Positions 37,238 through 45,984 of a stretch of 64,000 bases of DNA are shown piece after piece. Source of the DNA: Tabrizicola sp. (GTDB lineage: Bacteria; Pseudomonadota; Alphaproteobacteria; Rhodobacterales; Rhodobacteraceae). A program made the translations under genes and the position numbers. The stretch is from the NCBI RefSeq assembly GCF_022842145.1, contig NZ_JALHQD010000001.1:440127-504126 (forward strand). The letters run 5' to 3'. Every line of letters begins with the position of its first letter. The first letter of the stretch is position 1. The notes below the pieces were generated by a model. The model searched no databases, was not told the origin of the DNA, and saw nothing but the letters and a program-made list of their open reading frames with translations.

Positions 37238-39184
37238 ATGTATCAGGTCCCCGCTGTGTCACGTTCCAGTTTGCTGAATTCACAGGCCTCCGAAACCGAG
37301 GACCGGGACCCGGACGCGGCGCAGACCCGACTTGCGCACCGGCCGACCGCAGCGCTTCGGCTCATCGCCACCAGTGACCTCCATGCCAGCCTGATGCCTT
37401 ATGACTATTGCGCCAATCGACCGGATGCGAATCTGGGCCTTGGGGCAATATCGCAGCAGATCGCCGTGGCCCGCGGCGAAGCGCAGAACTGCCTTTTGTT
37501 CGACAACGGCGATTTTCTGCAGGGCAGTCCCCTGGCCGATTTCGCCGCCAACGCCCGCCGCCGCCGGGCGCATCCGGTGATCACCGCCTTCAACACGCTG
37601 GGCTATGACGCGGCGACGCTGGGAAACCACGAATTCGACTATGGCTTGCGCTTTCTGTCGGAGGTGCTGGTCGAAGCCCGTTTTCCCTTCGTATCGGCGA
37701 ACATCGCGACGCGGCTGGGTACCAGCCCCGCCCGGGATGAAACGCTGGTCCCGCCCTTCACCATCCTGCGGCGGCAGATCTTCGACACCGAGGGCCGTGC
37801 CCATGTCCTGCGGGTGGGCGTAATCGGCTTTGCGCCGCCGCAGATCGCCGAATGGGACCGAGATACGCCCGGTGGGCGCGTCCACACACGCGACATCCTG
37901 GCCGCGGCTCGCGCCTGGTTGCCGCGGCTGCGCGCGCAGGGTGCGGACATCATCGTGGCTTTGGCGCATACCGGGATCGGCGAGATCGCCCCCGAGGACG
38001 GCAGCGAGAACATGGCCACCGCTCTGGCTGCTCTGGCCGAGATCGACGCCGTCGTCGCGGGCCATAGCCACCAGCTTTTTCCGGGGCCAAGTTATCCGAC
38101 GTCGCCCGACGTCGATCCGGTGCGGGGCCTTCTGGCCGGCAAGCCTGCGGTGATGCCGGGGCATTCGGCCAACCACGTCGGCATCATCGACCTTACGTTG
38201 CAACGCTGCACCTTGGGAGGGCGCCGCTGGCAGGTCGTCGGCTCCAGTGCCCGGATCGGCCATCGCAGCGACCGGACGCCGACCCCCGCGCTGCACCAGG
38301 CGCTGGCACCCGATCACCGTGCAGCCCTGGCGTGGTCACGGCGCCAGCTTGGCGTGACCGAGGTCCCGCTGCATACCCATTTTGCCACCTCCGCCCCTTC
38401 GGCCGCATTGGCGCTGATCGCCGAGGCCAAGGCCCATCATGTCCGCGCCGCCGTGGCCGGGACCAGCTTTGCCAGCCTGCCGATCCTGTCGTCGGCGACC
38501 CCGTTCCGGGCTGGGGGACGCGGGGGACCGGCGAACTTTACCGAGATCCCGGCCGGACCGCTGCGGATGCGCAACCTGTCCGACCTTTATCCGTTTCCCA
38601 ACACCATCGTCACCCTCCTCGTCACCGGGGCCGAGGTCGCCGACTGGCTGGAACGGTCTGCCGCAATCTTCCGCCGGATCACGCCGGGCGCGGTGGACGC
38701 CCCCCTGCATGACGCCGACGTGCCGTCGTTCATCTTCGAGGCAATTCCGCAGCTGTCCTATGCCATCGACCTTTCACAGCCAGCGCGCTTCGATGGCCAG
38801 GGCCGCCTGGTCCAGCCGGATGCCCGCCGGATCACCGGCCTGCGGCATGGCGACCGCCCCGTGGCCCCGCAGGACGAATTCCTGCTGGTCACCAACAGCC
38901 ACCGTGCCGGTCGCGCGCGGCTGCAGGACCCGTCCGCCGACCTGCAGGTTGCCTTCACCGACGGCGCCCGGGTGCAATCGATCATCGCGGCCCACGTTCA
39001 GGCCAGCCGCCAGGTCGGAGCCGCGCCGGCCCGCCATTGGCACTTCCTGCCGATGCCCGGCACCAGCGTCACCCTGGCCGCAGGGGACGGCGCGGCGTCG
39101 CACCTTTCCGACCTTGCCGCCTATCGTCCGCAGGCGATCGACCGCGACTGTGATGGGTTTACCCACTACCGGCTGCACCTGTGA
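37238..39184 (+). CDS. cpdB: 2',3'-cyclic-nucleotide 2'-phosphodiesterase/3'-nucleotidase-like protein
   Basis: 648 residues, the usual length. A calcineurin-type metallophosphoesterase domain (ATSDLHASLMPYDY, DNGDFLQGSP, GNHEFDYG, ALAHTGIG, GHSHQLFPG, PGHSANHVG give all metal ligands) is followed by a 5'-nucleotidase C-terminal domain (LSDLYPFPNTIV and FIFEAIPQLSYAIDL regions). CpdB is normally periplasmic, but no signal peptide is visible at this start. GGAAG lies just before ATG 37238; a TTG 21 codons upstream would add a stretch with poor codon use and is not preferred. Confidence 0.88.
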   Translation: MYQVPAVSRSSLLNSQASETEDRDPDAAQTRLAHRPTAALRLIATSDLHASLMPYDYCANRPDANLGLGAISQQIAVARGEAQNCLLFDNGDFLQGSPLADFAANARRRRAHPVITAFNTLGYDAATLGNHEFDYGLRFLSEVLVEARFPFVSANIATRLGTSPARDETLVPPFTILRRQIFDTEGRAHVLRVGVIGFAPPQIAEWDRDTPGGRVHTRDILAAARAWLPRLRAQGADIIVALAHTGIGEIAPEDGSENMATALAALAEIDAVVAGHSHQLFPGPSYPTSPDVDPVRGLLAGKPAVMPGHSANHVGIIDLTLQRCTLGGRRWQVVGSSARIGHRSDRTPTPALHQALAPDHRAALAWSRRQLGVTEVPLHTHFATSAPSAALALIAEAKAHHVRAAVAGTSFASLPILSSATPFRAGGRGGPANFTEIPAGPLRMRNLSDLYPFPNTIVTLLVTGAEVADWLERSAAIFRRITPGAVDAPLHDADVPSFIFEAIPQLSYAIDLSQPARFDGQGRLVQPDARRITGLRHGDRPVAPQDEFLLVTNSHRAGRARLQDPSADLQVAFTDGARVQSIIAAHVQASRQVGAAPARHWHFLPMPGTSVTLAAGDGAASHLSDLAAYRPQAIDRDCDGFTHYRLHL

Positions 39185-39212
39185 TCGGCTATGCCTCCGC
39201 GCGGAGGCCCCG

Positions 39213-39839
39213 ATGTACGACGCCATTCTCTTCGACCTTGACGGCACGCTGATCGACAGCGAAAGCATCGCCCTGGCCAGCGGCTTGGCAGCTTTTGCCG
39301 CACATGGGCATGATGTGGACACCGCCTTCATGCACGGCCTTGTCGGCAAGGACGAGCCCACCGCCGCCCAGATCATCCGCGCCGCCCTACCGGGAATTGA
39401 CCTCGACGCAGTCAACCTGCACTGGCGCAAGGGGTTCAACGACGGCGTGGACAGCGGGCTTGCGTTGAAGCCCGGCACGCTGGACCTTCTGCCCGCACTG
39501 TCCTCGCCCCTGGCCATCGTCACCTCGACCGGACGGATCGGCGCGCATCGCAAGCTGGGCATTGCCGGGATCGCCGATGCCTTCACCCATGTCGTCACTC
39601 TGGACGACGTGCGCGCCCCGAAGCCCGACCCGGAACCCTATCTGCTGGCGGCCTCGCTGTTCGGGGTCAGCCCCTCGCGCTGCCTGGTGTTCGAGGACAG
39701 CGAAACCGGGGCCGAAGCCGCGCATCGCGCCGGATGCGTGGTGGTGCAGGTGCCGGACGTGGTGCCAAGCCAGGGCCGCTGGGCGCATCATCTGGCGCCC
39801 GACCTGCTGACCGGCGCGCGGATGGCGGGGCTGCTCTAG
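39213..39839 (+). CDS. HAD superfamily phosphatase (beta-phosphoglucomutase-like)
   Basis: 208 residues. HAD motifs: DLDGTLID (nucleophile Asp9 and Asp11), motif II with the TSTGR segment, the Lys of RAPKPDPEPY, and motif III FEDSETG. An alpha-helical cap lies between residues about 16 and 85, as in subclass IA enzymes of the PGM/GPH type. Substrate not predictable. GGAGG lies six bases ahead of ATG 39213. Follows the cpdB gene closely and may share its transcript. Confidence 0.9.
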   Translation: MYDAILFDLDGTLIDSESIALASGLAAFAAHGHDVDTAFMHGLVGKDEPTAAQIIRAALPGIDLDAVNLHWRKGFNDGVDSGLALKPGTLDLLPALSSPLAIVTSTGRIGAHRKLGIAGIADAFTHVVTLDDVRAPKPDPEPYLLAASLFGVSPSRCLVFEDSETGAEAAHRAGCVVVQVPDVVPSQGRWAHHLAPDLLTGARMAGLL

Positions 39840-39869
39840 ACCGGAACGCATTAGCCGCACCGGACAACA

Positions 39870-40235
39870 TCAGGCCTTGCTGGCTCGCAACTCGCAAAGG
39901 CAGCTGATCGGCTCGCCGTGGTTGCGTTCGATCTGGGCTTCGGGGGCCAGCTTGTCCATCGCGGTCGCGAGGTCGATGTCCAGCTGGCTGATCCCGGTGC
40001 AGTCATGCGTGGTCAGCGTCACGTCGACCAGGTTGTAGACGTTCCGCCATTCGGGATGGTGGTTCAGCTTTTCCGCCGCCAAAGCCGCGCGGGACATGAA
40101 GCCCCAGGCTTGGCTGAAACTGCGGAACTTCCAGACCTTGCGGATCGCATCCTTGCCGGGAACAGCGGCCCAGCCGGTTTCGGCCAGGGGCGGCAGGTGG
40201 ATCTTGCGGTCGGCTTCGGGCAGGAGCGGGGTCAT
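39870..40235 (-). CDS. phhB: Pterin-4a-carbinolamine dehydratase
   Basis: 121 residues. [19 protein letters not shown], then THDCTGIS...DIDLA, is the PCD/DCoH active-site core (His-His and the later His of TTHD). It dehydrates 4a-hydroxytetrahydropterin after aromatic amino-acid hydroxylation. The protein has a longer C-terminal tail than usual, ending [15 protein letters not shown] with a Cys-x-Cys. No phenylalanine hydroxylase gene lies in the window. Its start overlaps the stop of a short open frame upstream (ATGA). Confidence 0.9.
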   Translation of the reverse strand: MTPLLPEADRKIHLPPLAETGWAAVPGKDAIRKVWKFRSFSQAWGFMSRAALAAEKLNHHPEWRNVYNLVDVTLTTHDCTGISQLDIDLATAMDKLAPEAQIERNHGEPISCLCELRASKA

Positions 40236-40384
40236 GTCTTCGTCTCCGGGATAAGGGCATTGTCCTTGGCATTGGTGGCCTGCAGCGCGGGGCGGTCCTT
40301 GAGGCGCGAGCAGTCAGTGGTCAGCACGTCGTTGGCCAGGATTGTGCCGAACTGCATCCCCCCTGCCGATCTGGCTGCCGACAT
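40232..40384 (-). CDS. Possible small protein or gene remnant upstream of phhB
   Basis: An open frame with high third-position GC runs from behind the FemAB-like gene to a TGA that overlaps the phhB start (ATGA). From ATG 40384 it would encode 50 residues ending [20 protein letters not shown]... ; later ATG 40357 and earlier ATG 40390 are alternatives, none with an ideally spaced ribosome site. The coupling to phhB and the codon use favour real coding. I do not recognise the protein; it may be the tail of a decayed gene. Confidence 0.4.
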   Translation of the reverse strand: MSAARSAGGMQFGTILANDVLTTDCSRLKDRPALQATNAKDNALIPETKT

Positions 40385-40459
40385 GGACATCCGCCGCTGT
40401 GAAACGCCCGTGGGCGAGTCGCGCGCCTGGTCAGCATCGGGGCCTTTTGTTGCGGCAGG

Positions 40460-41617
40460 CTACTCCCTTCCCTCGTGCTTGCGGAAGGGGCCGTAGGAGG
40501 TCAGCACCTCGATCTCCTCGCCCACGGCGCGGCGTTCGGCCTGCAGGTAGCGGTCAACCGCGGTCCGGAACGAGGGTTCCGCGATCCAGTGCAGGGAATG
40601 GACCTCGGTGGGCAAGTAGCCGCGCGCCAGCTTGTGCTCGCCCTGTGCGCCTGCTTCCACCCGTTGCAGCCCGTTGGCGATGGCCCAGTCGATGGCCTGG
40701 TAATAGCACAGCTCGAAATGCAGGCAGGGGTGGTCCTCGGTACAACCCCAGTAGCGGCCATACAGCGTCTCGCGCCCGATGAAGTTCAGCGCGCCGGCCA
40801 CGGGCCGGTCGCCGTCGCAGGCGACGACCAACAGGATGTCGTTCCGCATCGTCTCGTGAAAGCGGGTAAACGCCTTGCGGGTCAGGTAAGGCGTGCCCCA
40901 TTTGCGGCTGCCGGTGTCCTGGTAGAACTGCCAGAAGGCATCCCAGTGCTGCTGCTGGATCTCGTCCCCGGTCAAAGCGCGGATCGTCAGGCCCGAGGCG
41001 CGGGCCGTCTCGCGTTCCTTGCGGATCATCTTCCGCTTGCGACTGGCCAGGTCACCCAGGAATCCGTCGAAGCTGTCGTAGCCGCGGTTTTCCCAGTGGA
41101 ACTGCTGGGTGATGCGGTGGAGCGTGCCTTCCACGCCAGCCAGCGCCTCCGCCTCCTCCTGAGTGCAGAAGGTGGCGTGCAGGCTGGAAAGCTTGTTCTG
41201 CGCCGTGACCGCGATGGCGCCTTGCCACAGCACCTCGCGGTAGGCGGCGTCGCCCAGGAAGCGCCGCCCGGTGGCCGGAGTGAACGGCACCGCGATCTGC
41301 AGCTTGGGGTAGTAGCGCCCCCCTGCCCGCTCCAGCGCGTCGGCCCAGCCGTGGTCGAAAATGTATTCGCCCTGACTGTGGGACTTCACATAAAGCGGCG
41401 TTGCGGCGAGAAGCGTGCCGCCGTCGCGCAGGACCAGCGGACGCGCCTGCCAGCCGGAGCCCGCGCCGGTGGATCGGGACTCCTCCAGAGCCGCGAGGAA
41501 CCGGTGCGTGGTGAAGGGGTCCAGCGGGCGGCCATCGGCCTGTTCGGGCGCAGCCACCGCATCCCACTCGGCGGCGTCGATCTCGGACAAGGTTTCATGC
41601 AGGGTCAGGTCAGCCAT
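40460..41617 (-). CDS. FemAB-like / GNAT-fold N-acyltransferase (DUF482 family)
   Basis: 385 residues, typical for PF04339. Signatures: the YIFDHGWADALERAGGRYYPKLQIAVPFTPATG stretch (seen in parts), SRKRKMIRKERE, DTGSRKWGTPYLT, LNFIGRETLYGRYWG and HFELCYYQAIDWAI. These proteins are cytoplasmic with two GNAT folds and are predicted acyltransferases; a role in peptidoglycan has been proposed only by name. Part of the ridA-gdpD-FemAB-phhB minus-strand operon. Confidence 0.9.
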   Translation of the reverse strand: MADLTLHETLSEIDAAEWDAVAAPEQADGRPLDPFTTHRFLAALEESRSTGAGSGWQARPLVLRDGGTLLAATPLYVKSHSQGEYIFDHGWADALERAGGRYYPKLQIAVPFTPATGRRFLGDAAYREVLWQGAIAVTAQNKLSSLHATFCTQEEAEALAGVEGTLHRITQQFHWENRGYDSFDGFLGDLASRKRKMIRKERETARASGLTIRALTGDEIQQQHWDAFWQFYQDTGSRKWGTPYLTRKAFTRFHETMRNDILLVVACDGDRPVAGALNFIGRETLYGRYWGCTEDHPCLHFELCYYQAIDWAIANGLQRVEAGAQGEHKLARGYLPTEVHSLHWIAEPSFRTAVDRYLQAERRAVGEEIEVLTSYGPFRKHEGRE

Positions 41618-41665
41618 TCGCGCGCCCTCGGGTCAGGGGGATAGGTGGCGGGCGGGGCGGGAAGG

Positions 41666-42439
41666 TCAAGTCGGAAGCGCGGCCCGGTATCCCTCGAAGG
41701 TCACATTGTCGGCAATCTGGCGGACACTGGCTTCGTCCGCGGCCGTGCGGATGGTCCAGCACAGGATCTTGGCGCCTTGGGCTTTCAGTTCGGCCACCCG
41801 GTCCCGACCAAGGTCGCGCCCTTCGTGGCTGATAAAGCTGGACCCGGTGGCGTCATAGTCCGGGATGAGGCGAAGCCGGTCGCAGACGTCCTTCGGAAGC
41901 GGCGCCCAGTCATCGGGGTCGTAGGCCGAGGTGGTGAGCCCGCGTGGCAGGTGCGGGGCCAGGCGGGCCATGTGGGCGATGGAATGGGGGTTGAAGGACA
42001 TCAGGGCGACTTCGCCCTTGTAGTCCTGCAGGTCCTCCGCCGTCGCGGCTTCCAGCTTGCCGTCGGTCGGGGCCATTTCCAGCGTCTGGTCCTTGATCTC
42101 GATCAGGAGCGGGACCTTGCCGTCGATCAGCCCCAGGACCTGGGCCAGGGTGGGGATGGTGTCGGTCGACCCTTTCAGGGGGATGCGGCCCAGTTCGGCC
42201 GCAGTCCGGGCGTTGACCGGGCCGACCTCATTGGTCAGGCGGTCCAGCTCTTCGTCGTGGAAAACCATCGCCACGCCGTCCGACGAAAGCTGGAGGTCCA
42301 CTTCGATCCCGTAGCCAGCCTGCACCGCCGCCTTGATCGCGGACGGCGAATTTTCGATCCGCCCCGCGGCCCGGTCGTGCAGGGCGCGGTGGGTGATCGG
42401 CAGGCGGAGGAAGCTGTCGGGTAGTGGGACGCGGGTCAT
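41666..42439 (-). CDS. Glycerophosphodiester phosphodiesterase
   Basis: 257 residues, cytoplasmic (no signal peptide), like UgpQ. The GDPD features are THRALHDRAAG.IENS (catalytic His, Arg), GIEVDLQLSSDG (Glu/Asp metal ligands), VFHDEELDRLT (second catalytic His) and LLIEIKD. It hydrolyses glycerophosphodiesters to glycerol-3-phosphate and an alcohol. Begins 9 bases after the ridA-like stop. Confidence 0.92.
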   Translation of the reverse strand: MTRVPLPDSFLRLPITHRALHDRAAGRIENSPSAIKAAVQAGYGIEVDLQLSSDGVAMVFHDEELDRLTNEVGPVNARTAAELGRIPLKGSTDTIPTLAQVLGLIDGKVPLLIEIKDQTLEMAPTDGKLEAATAEDLQDYKGEVALMSFNPHSIAHMARLAPHLPRGLTTSAYDPDDWAPLPKDVCDRLRLIPDYDATGSSFISHEGRDLGRDRVAELKAQGAKILCWTIRTAADEASVRQIADNVTFEGYRAALPT

Positions 42440-42448
42440 TTCAGGTGG

Positions 42449-42910
42449 TCATTTCAGGGCGAAGATCGCCTCGATCTCGACAGCGACCCCCAGCGGCAGC
42501 GAGGCCGCAGAGACGGCGGAACGGGCGTGGCGGCCCGCATCGCCCAGGACGGCGACCAGGAAGTCCGAGGCGCCGTTGATGACCTTGGGCTGGTCGGTGA
42601 AATCGGGGGTGGAGTTCACGAAGCCCACCAGCTTCACCGCCCGGTCCAGCCGGTCCCAGTCGCCGCCCGTGGCCTTCTTCAGCTGGGCGAGGAGAGAGAT
42701 CGCGCAGCGTTTCGCGGCCTCGGCGCCCTGTTCGAAGGAAAGGTCCTCGCCCAGACGGCCCTTGATGAGGCCCTGCTCGTTCTGGCTGATCTGGCCCGAG
42801 ACGTGGACCAGGTTCCCGACCTGGACGAAGGGTACGTAGTTCGCCGCCGGGGCGGGGGCGTCGGGTAGGGTCACGCCAAGCTCGGCAAGGCGCTGGTCGA
42901 TCGGGTGCAT
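42449..42910 (-). CDS. RidA/YjgF family protein
   Basis: 153 residues, of the longer Rid subfamily with ANYVPFVQVGNLVHVSGQI at the N-terminal half and AARSAVSAASLPLGVAVEIEAIFA-type end (seen in parts). The Arg that binds substrate carboxylates in RidA (R105 in E. coli) corresponds to the Arg of HARSAV. Archetypal members deaminate reactive 2-aminoacrylate, but this subfamily's activity is unproven. GGAGA precedes ATG 42910. First gene of the operon down to phhB. Confidence 0.9.
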   Translation of the reverse strand: MHPIDQRLAELGVTLPDAPAPAANYVPFVQVGNLVHVSGQISQNEQGLIKGRLGEDLSFEQGAEAAKRCAISLLAQLKKATGGDWDRLDRAVKLVGFVNSTPDFTDQPKVINGASDFLVAVLGDAGRHARSAVSAASLPLGVAVEIEAIFALK

Positions 42911-43074
42911 CGGGGTCTCCGGCTGAGGTCGGGGAAAGCCTAGCGCGGGGGCGGCGGGCGGGCAAGAGCGACGCCGCCACGCGTGGTGCGATGTCCGGGG
43001 CCAAGAAAATCAGAGGCTTGGCTGCGGGCATTCACGGACCGTACATCACGAATCCACGCACCGCCCGCCAGAGG

Positions 43075-43488
43075 TCACTTGATCGTCGCCAGATAGGCCG
43101 CAATGTCGGCTGCTTCCTCGGCTTTCGGCAACTTGAAGGTCATCTTCGACGAAGCTCCTTCATCGCCCGACGCCTGCTTCACCCAGGCATTGGGGTCCTG
43201 CAGGTAGGCGGTCAGCTGCGCCTCGTCCCAGACCGCGCCCTTGGCTTTGGCGGCCAGGATCCCATCGCCATATTTGAAGTCGGGGTTCGAGGCGACCGGA
43301 TTGCCGACGATACCCCAGAGGTTGGGGCCGGTCTTGCCACCCTTCTGCACTTCGGTTCCGTCGGGGGCGACGATGGAATGGCAGGACTTGCACTTGCGGA
43401 AGGACGTCTCGCCCTTGGCTGCATCGGGTTCGGCCAGGACAGGAGAGGCCAGCACAAGGACAAGGGTGGAAAGCAATGGTTTCAGCAT
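43075..43488 (-). CDS. cycA: Cytochrome c2 (soluble class I cytochrome c)
   Basis: 137 residues. A signal peptide ends at VLAEPDAA (cleavage near residue 19). The haem motif is Cys33-x2-Cys36-His37 (RKCKSCHSI), with the TGPNLWGIVG loop typical of c2/c550, and an axial methionine in SSKMTF. It carries electrons in the periplasm between the bc1 complex and oxidases or, in phototrophs, the reaction centre. The window shows no photosynthesis genes, so the latter is not implied. Confidence 0.92.
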   Translation of the reverse strand: MLKPLLSTLVLVLASPVLAEPDAAKGETSFRKCKSCHSIVAPDGTEVQKGGKTGPNLWGIVGNPVASNPDFKYGDGILAAKAKGAVWDEAQLTAYLQDPNAWVKQASGDEGASSKMTFKLPKAEEAADIAAYLATIK

Positions 43489-43615
43489 GACGGATCCTTT
43501 CGCGGATCGCGCGGGGATGCGCGGCCAGAAGATGAACCATCCGCAGCCGCATCAGTTCCGTGACGATCGCCGGAGATTGCGCATCAGCCGCCCGGACGAC
43601 GTCAGCCCGGCACCC

Positions 43616-44167
43616 TCACCCTGCGCGAAACGCCTCGGCCAAGGCATCGGGCAATGCAAACTCTTGCAGGACCCGCTTGCGGCCATCCTCGGACATCTTG
43701 CGGGCGGTCTTCCTGACGATGTCCAGAGTGGACTCCGCGCCCCTTTCGGCCGCGAAGTCGGCGAAGTGCCACTTCAGGAAGACGAAGCAGATCACGTCCT
43801 CCAAAGCCTGCACGTCCGGGTCGCGCTTGAGGCCTTCCTTGCGCAAAAGAACTCCGACGCGGTCGCAGTCCTCGGCCGGAAACCCCACCTCGGCCATGAT
43901 CCCTGCGACGCGCGCGCCATGCCGACGCCCCTGCTCGCGCCGCCACTCAAGGTAGCCGGCCTTGCCCTCCGGGTAGTCCGAGCGAGGCAAAAGCCAGCGT
44001 TCGACATGCTGGCCGCGTGCGGCCACCTGCAACACCTCGGACGCCCCGGGAAACAGCCGCGCCAGTTCCTGGGTCATCCGCTGACCGTAGACCAGAGCCT
44101 CGCCCTTCGGGTCGGCGGCGTTGGCGGTGTCGATCAGCGCCAGCGCCCGTGCAAGACGGTCGGTCAT
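43616..44167 (-). CDS. DUF4202 family protein
   Basis: 183 residues. RLARALALIDTANAADP at the start, ARGQHVERWLLPRSDYPEGKAGYL (in parts) and DVICFVFLKWHFADFAAE match DUF4202, an HD-like helical family of unknown function. Conserved His/Arg/Asp residues suggest metal or phosphate chemistry, but nothing is established. It begins inside the stop of the CRP-family gene (ATGA), so the two are translationally coupled and may be functionally linked. Confidence 0.85.
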   Translation of the reverse strand: MTDRLARALALIDTANAADPKGEALVYGQRMTQELARLFPGASEVLQVAARGQHVERWLLPRSDYPEGKAGYLEWRREQGRRHGARVAGIMAEVGFPAEDCDRVGVLLRKEGLKRDPDVQALEDVICFVFLKWHFADFAAERGAESTLDIVRKTARKMSEDGRKRVLQEFALPDALAEAFRAG

Positions 44168-44871
44168 TGTCCCCCCTTCGACCAGGCCAGCGCCGGGTCC
44201 TCTTCGACATAGGTGCGCAAGACGGCGATATCGTCGATATGGGCGATGGTCTGCCGGATCGTCACCCCCTGCTCTTTCAGCCGCGCGAAGGCCCGGCTCA
44301 GGCTTTCCGGCTTCATCCCCAGGCGGCCCGCGATCAGGACCTTGTCATAGGGTAGCGTGACCTCGCAGGCCCCGTCCGGGCAAGGGGCGAGTTCCAGCAG
44401 AAATTCCGCCACCCGCTGCGCGCCAGTCTGGGCTTTCAGCGCCTCGACCTGGGCCACAAGGCCGTGCAGGTGGACGAAGGTGGCCGAAAGGATCGCGATG
44501 GCGACCTCGGGGTTTTCGCGGATCTGGCGCAGAAGGACGTCGGCCTCGATCCGGATCAGGGTGCAGTCGGTCACCGCTTCGGCCGCCACGGGATAGGTGT
44601 CGTGGCGGAACGCCACCGCCTCGCCAAAGCTGGAACCCTTGGTGAAGACGCCCACCACGGCCTCGGTCCCCGAGGGAGCGAGGCGGTACAGCTTCACCCA
44701 GCCTTCCGCGACGATGTAGATCGCGCTGGCCCGTTCGCCCTGCAGAAAGATGGTCTCGCCCCGGGTGCAGGTCCGGGTATGGGCGCTGTCCAGCACGGTC
44801 TTGGCCACATGTTCGGGCGACGCTGCCAGCAGCAGGGATCGGCGGGCAAGGGTCAGGAATTCGGGCTTCAT
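44164..44871 (-). CDS. CRP/FNR family transcription regulator (no Fe-S cysteines)
   Basis: 235 residues. A cNMP-binding-like barrel (GETIFLQGERASAIYIVAEGWVKLYRL, seen in parts; SSFGEAVAF) and a C-terminal winged helix with LGMKPESLSRAFARLKEQG, where Glu, Ser and Arg suggest an FNR-like target TTGA half site. The N-terminal Cys cluster of FnrL is missing, so it senses something else (haem/NO and redox sensors of the Dnr type look like this). It is divergent from the nitronate monooxygenase gene and coupled to DUF4202. AGGA lies seven bases before ATG 44871. Confidence 0.88.
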   Translation of the reverse strand: MKPEFLTLARRSLLLAASPEHVAKTVLDSAHTRTCTRGETIFLQGERASAIYIVAEGWVKLYRLAPSGTEAVVGVFTKGSSFGEAVAFRHDTYPVAAEAVTDCTLIRIEADVLLRQIRENPEVAIAILSATFVHLHGLVAQVEALKAQTGAQRVAEFLLELAPCPDGACEVTLPYDKVLIAGRLGMKPESLSRAFARLKEQGVTIRQTIAHIDDIAVLRTYVEEDPALAWSKGGQ

Positions 44872-44991
44872 GGAGGGTCCTGTCGGGTCCGTCGAACTGG
44901 TATGGTTAGCGATGCCACCGGCAAAAGGCCAGTGTTGGGTAGGCAGGAACCGGCGGCGCGGCGGGGCGTTGCCTGCGGTGGAGGACCAGGG

Positions 44992-45984
44992 ATGCTGCGG
45001 ACGCCATTGTGCGATCTTCTGGGCTGCGAGGTGCCGATCCTGCTGGCCGGGATGGGCGGGGTTGCCCGGTCCGAGCTTGCGGCGGCGGTGGCCAACGCTG
45101 GGGGATACGCGATGCTGGGGATGGTGCGGGAGAGTCCCGCGCTGATCGAGGCCGAGGTGACGGCCCTGCGTGCCGCGACGAACCGGCCCTTTGCGGTGAA
45201 CGTGATCCCCTCGGCAACCGACCCTGGCCTTCTGGACCGCCAGATCGGGCTTTGCCTGGATCTGGGTGTCCGGCACTTAACCTTCTTCTGGGACCCGATG
45301 CCCGAGGTCATCGCGCGGGTGAAGCGCGCGGGGTGTCTTGTCCTGCACCAGGTCGGCACGGTGGCCGCGGCAGAGGCGGCCGAAGGCGCAGGGGCCGACG
45401 TCATCATCACGCAGGGGATCGAAGCCGGGGGCCATGTGCATGGCCGGATCGGGGCCTTTGCGCTGGCCGAGCAGGTGCTGGAGCGGGCGCAGGTGCCGGT
45501 GGTGGTGTCAGGCGGCATCGGGTCCGGCCGTGGGTTGGCGGCAGCGCTGGCGCTTGGCGCGCAAGGCGTGCAGTGCGGGACAGCGTTCCTGGCCACCGAT
45601 GAGGCCTGGGCGCATGACTACCACAAGCGGCGGGTGGTGGAGGCTGGGGGCGGCGATACCGTCCTGACCGATGTCTTCGTGCTGAACTGGCCCAAGGGTG
45701 CCGCGGTGCGGGTGATCGGCAACAGCATCACCGATGCCTTGGGCGAAGACCTGATGGGCCATGACCCGGACGCCCTTCCGCGCGAGGCGATTGCGGAGGA
45801 TGGCGGTCAGCCCTTGCTGCGCTATTCCACCGATTCCCCGATGCGCCATACGACGGGGTCGCTGGAAGAGATGGCGCTTTACGCGGGCCAGGGCGCGGGT
45901 TTGATCCGCGAGGTGCTTCCGGCGGCCGAACGGTTGCGGCGGATGGTGGCCGAGGCGGAAGCCTGTCTGGAGCGACTTCGGTGA
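44992..45984 (+). CDS. Nitronate monooxygenase (2-nitropropane dioxygenase family)
   Basis: 330 residues. An FMN TIM barrel: PILLAGMGGVARSELAAAVANAGGYAMLG, a QGIEAGGHVHG motif with the catalytic His, VVVSGGIGSGRG and GAQGVQCGTAFLATDEA (in parts) are all characteristic. It oxidises alkyl nitronates such as propionate-3-nitronate. ATG 44992 has GGAGGA six bases ahead and matches the family N-terminus. Coupled by GTGA overlap to the next gene. Confidence 0.92.
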   Translation: MLRTPLCDLLGCEVPILLAGMGGVARSELAAAVANAGGYAMLGMVRESPALIEAEVTALRAATNRPFAVNVIPSATDPGLLDRQIGLCLDLGVRHLTFFWDPMPEVIARVKRAGCLVLHQVGTVAAAEAAEGAGADVIITQGIEAGGHVHGRIGAFALAEQVLERAQVPVVVSGGIGSGRGLAAALALGAQGVQCGTAFLATDEAWAHDYHKRRVVEAGGGDTVLTDVFVLNWPKGAAVRVIGNSITDALGEDLMGHDPDALPREAIAEDGGQPLLRYSTDSPMRHTTGSLEEMALYAGQGAGLIREVLPAAERLRRMVAEAEACLERLR

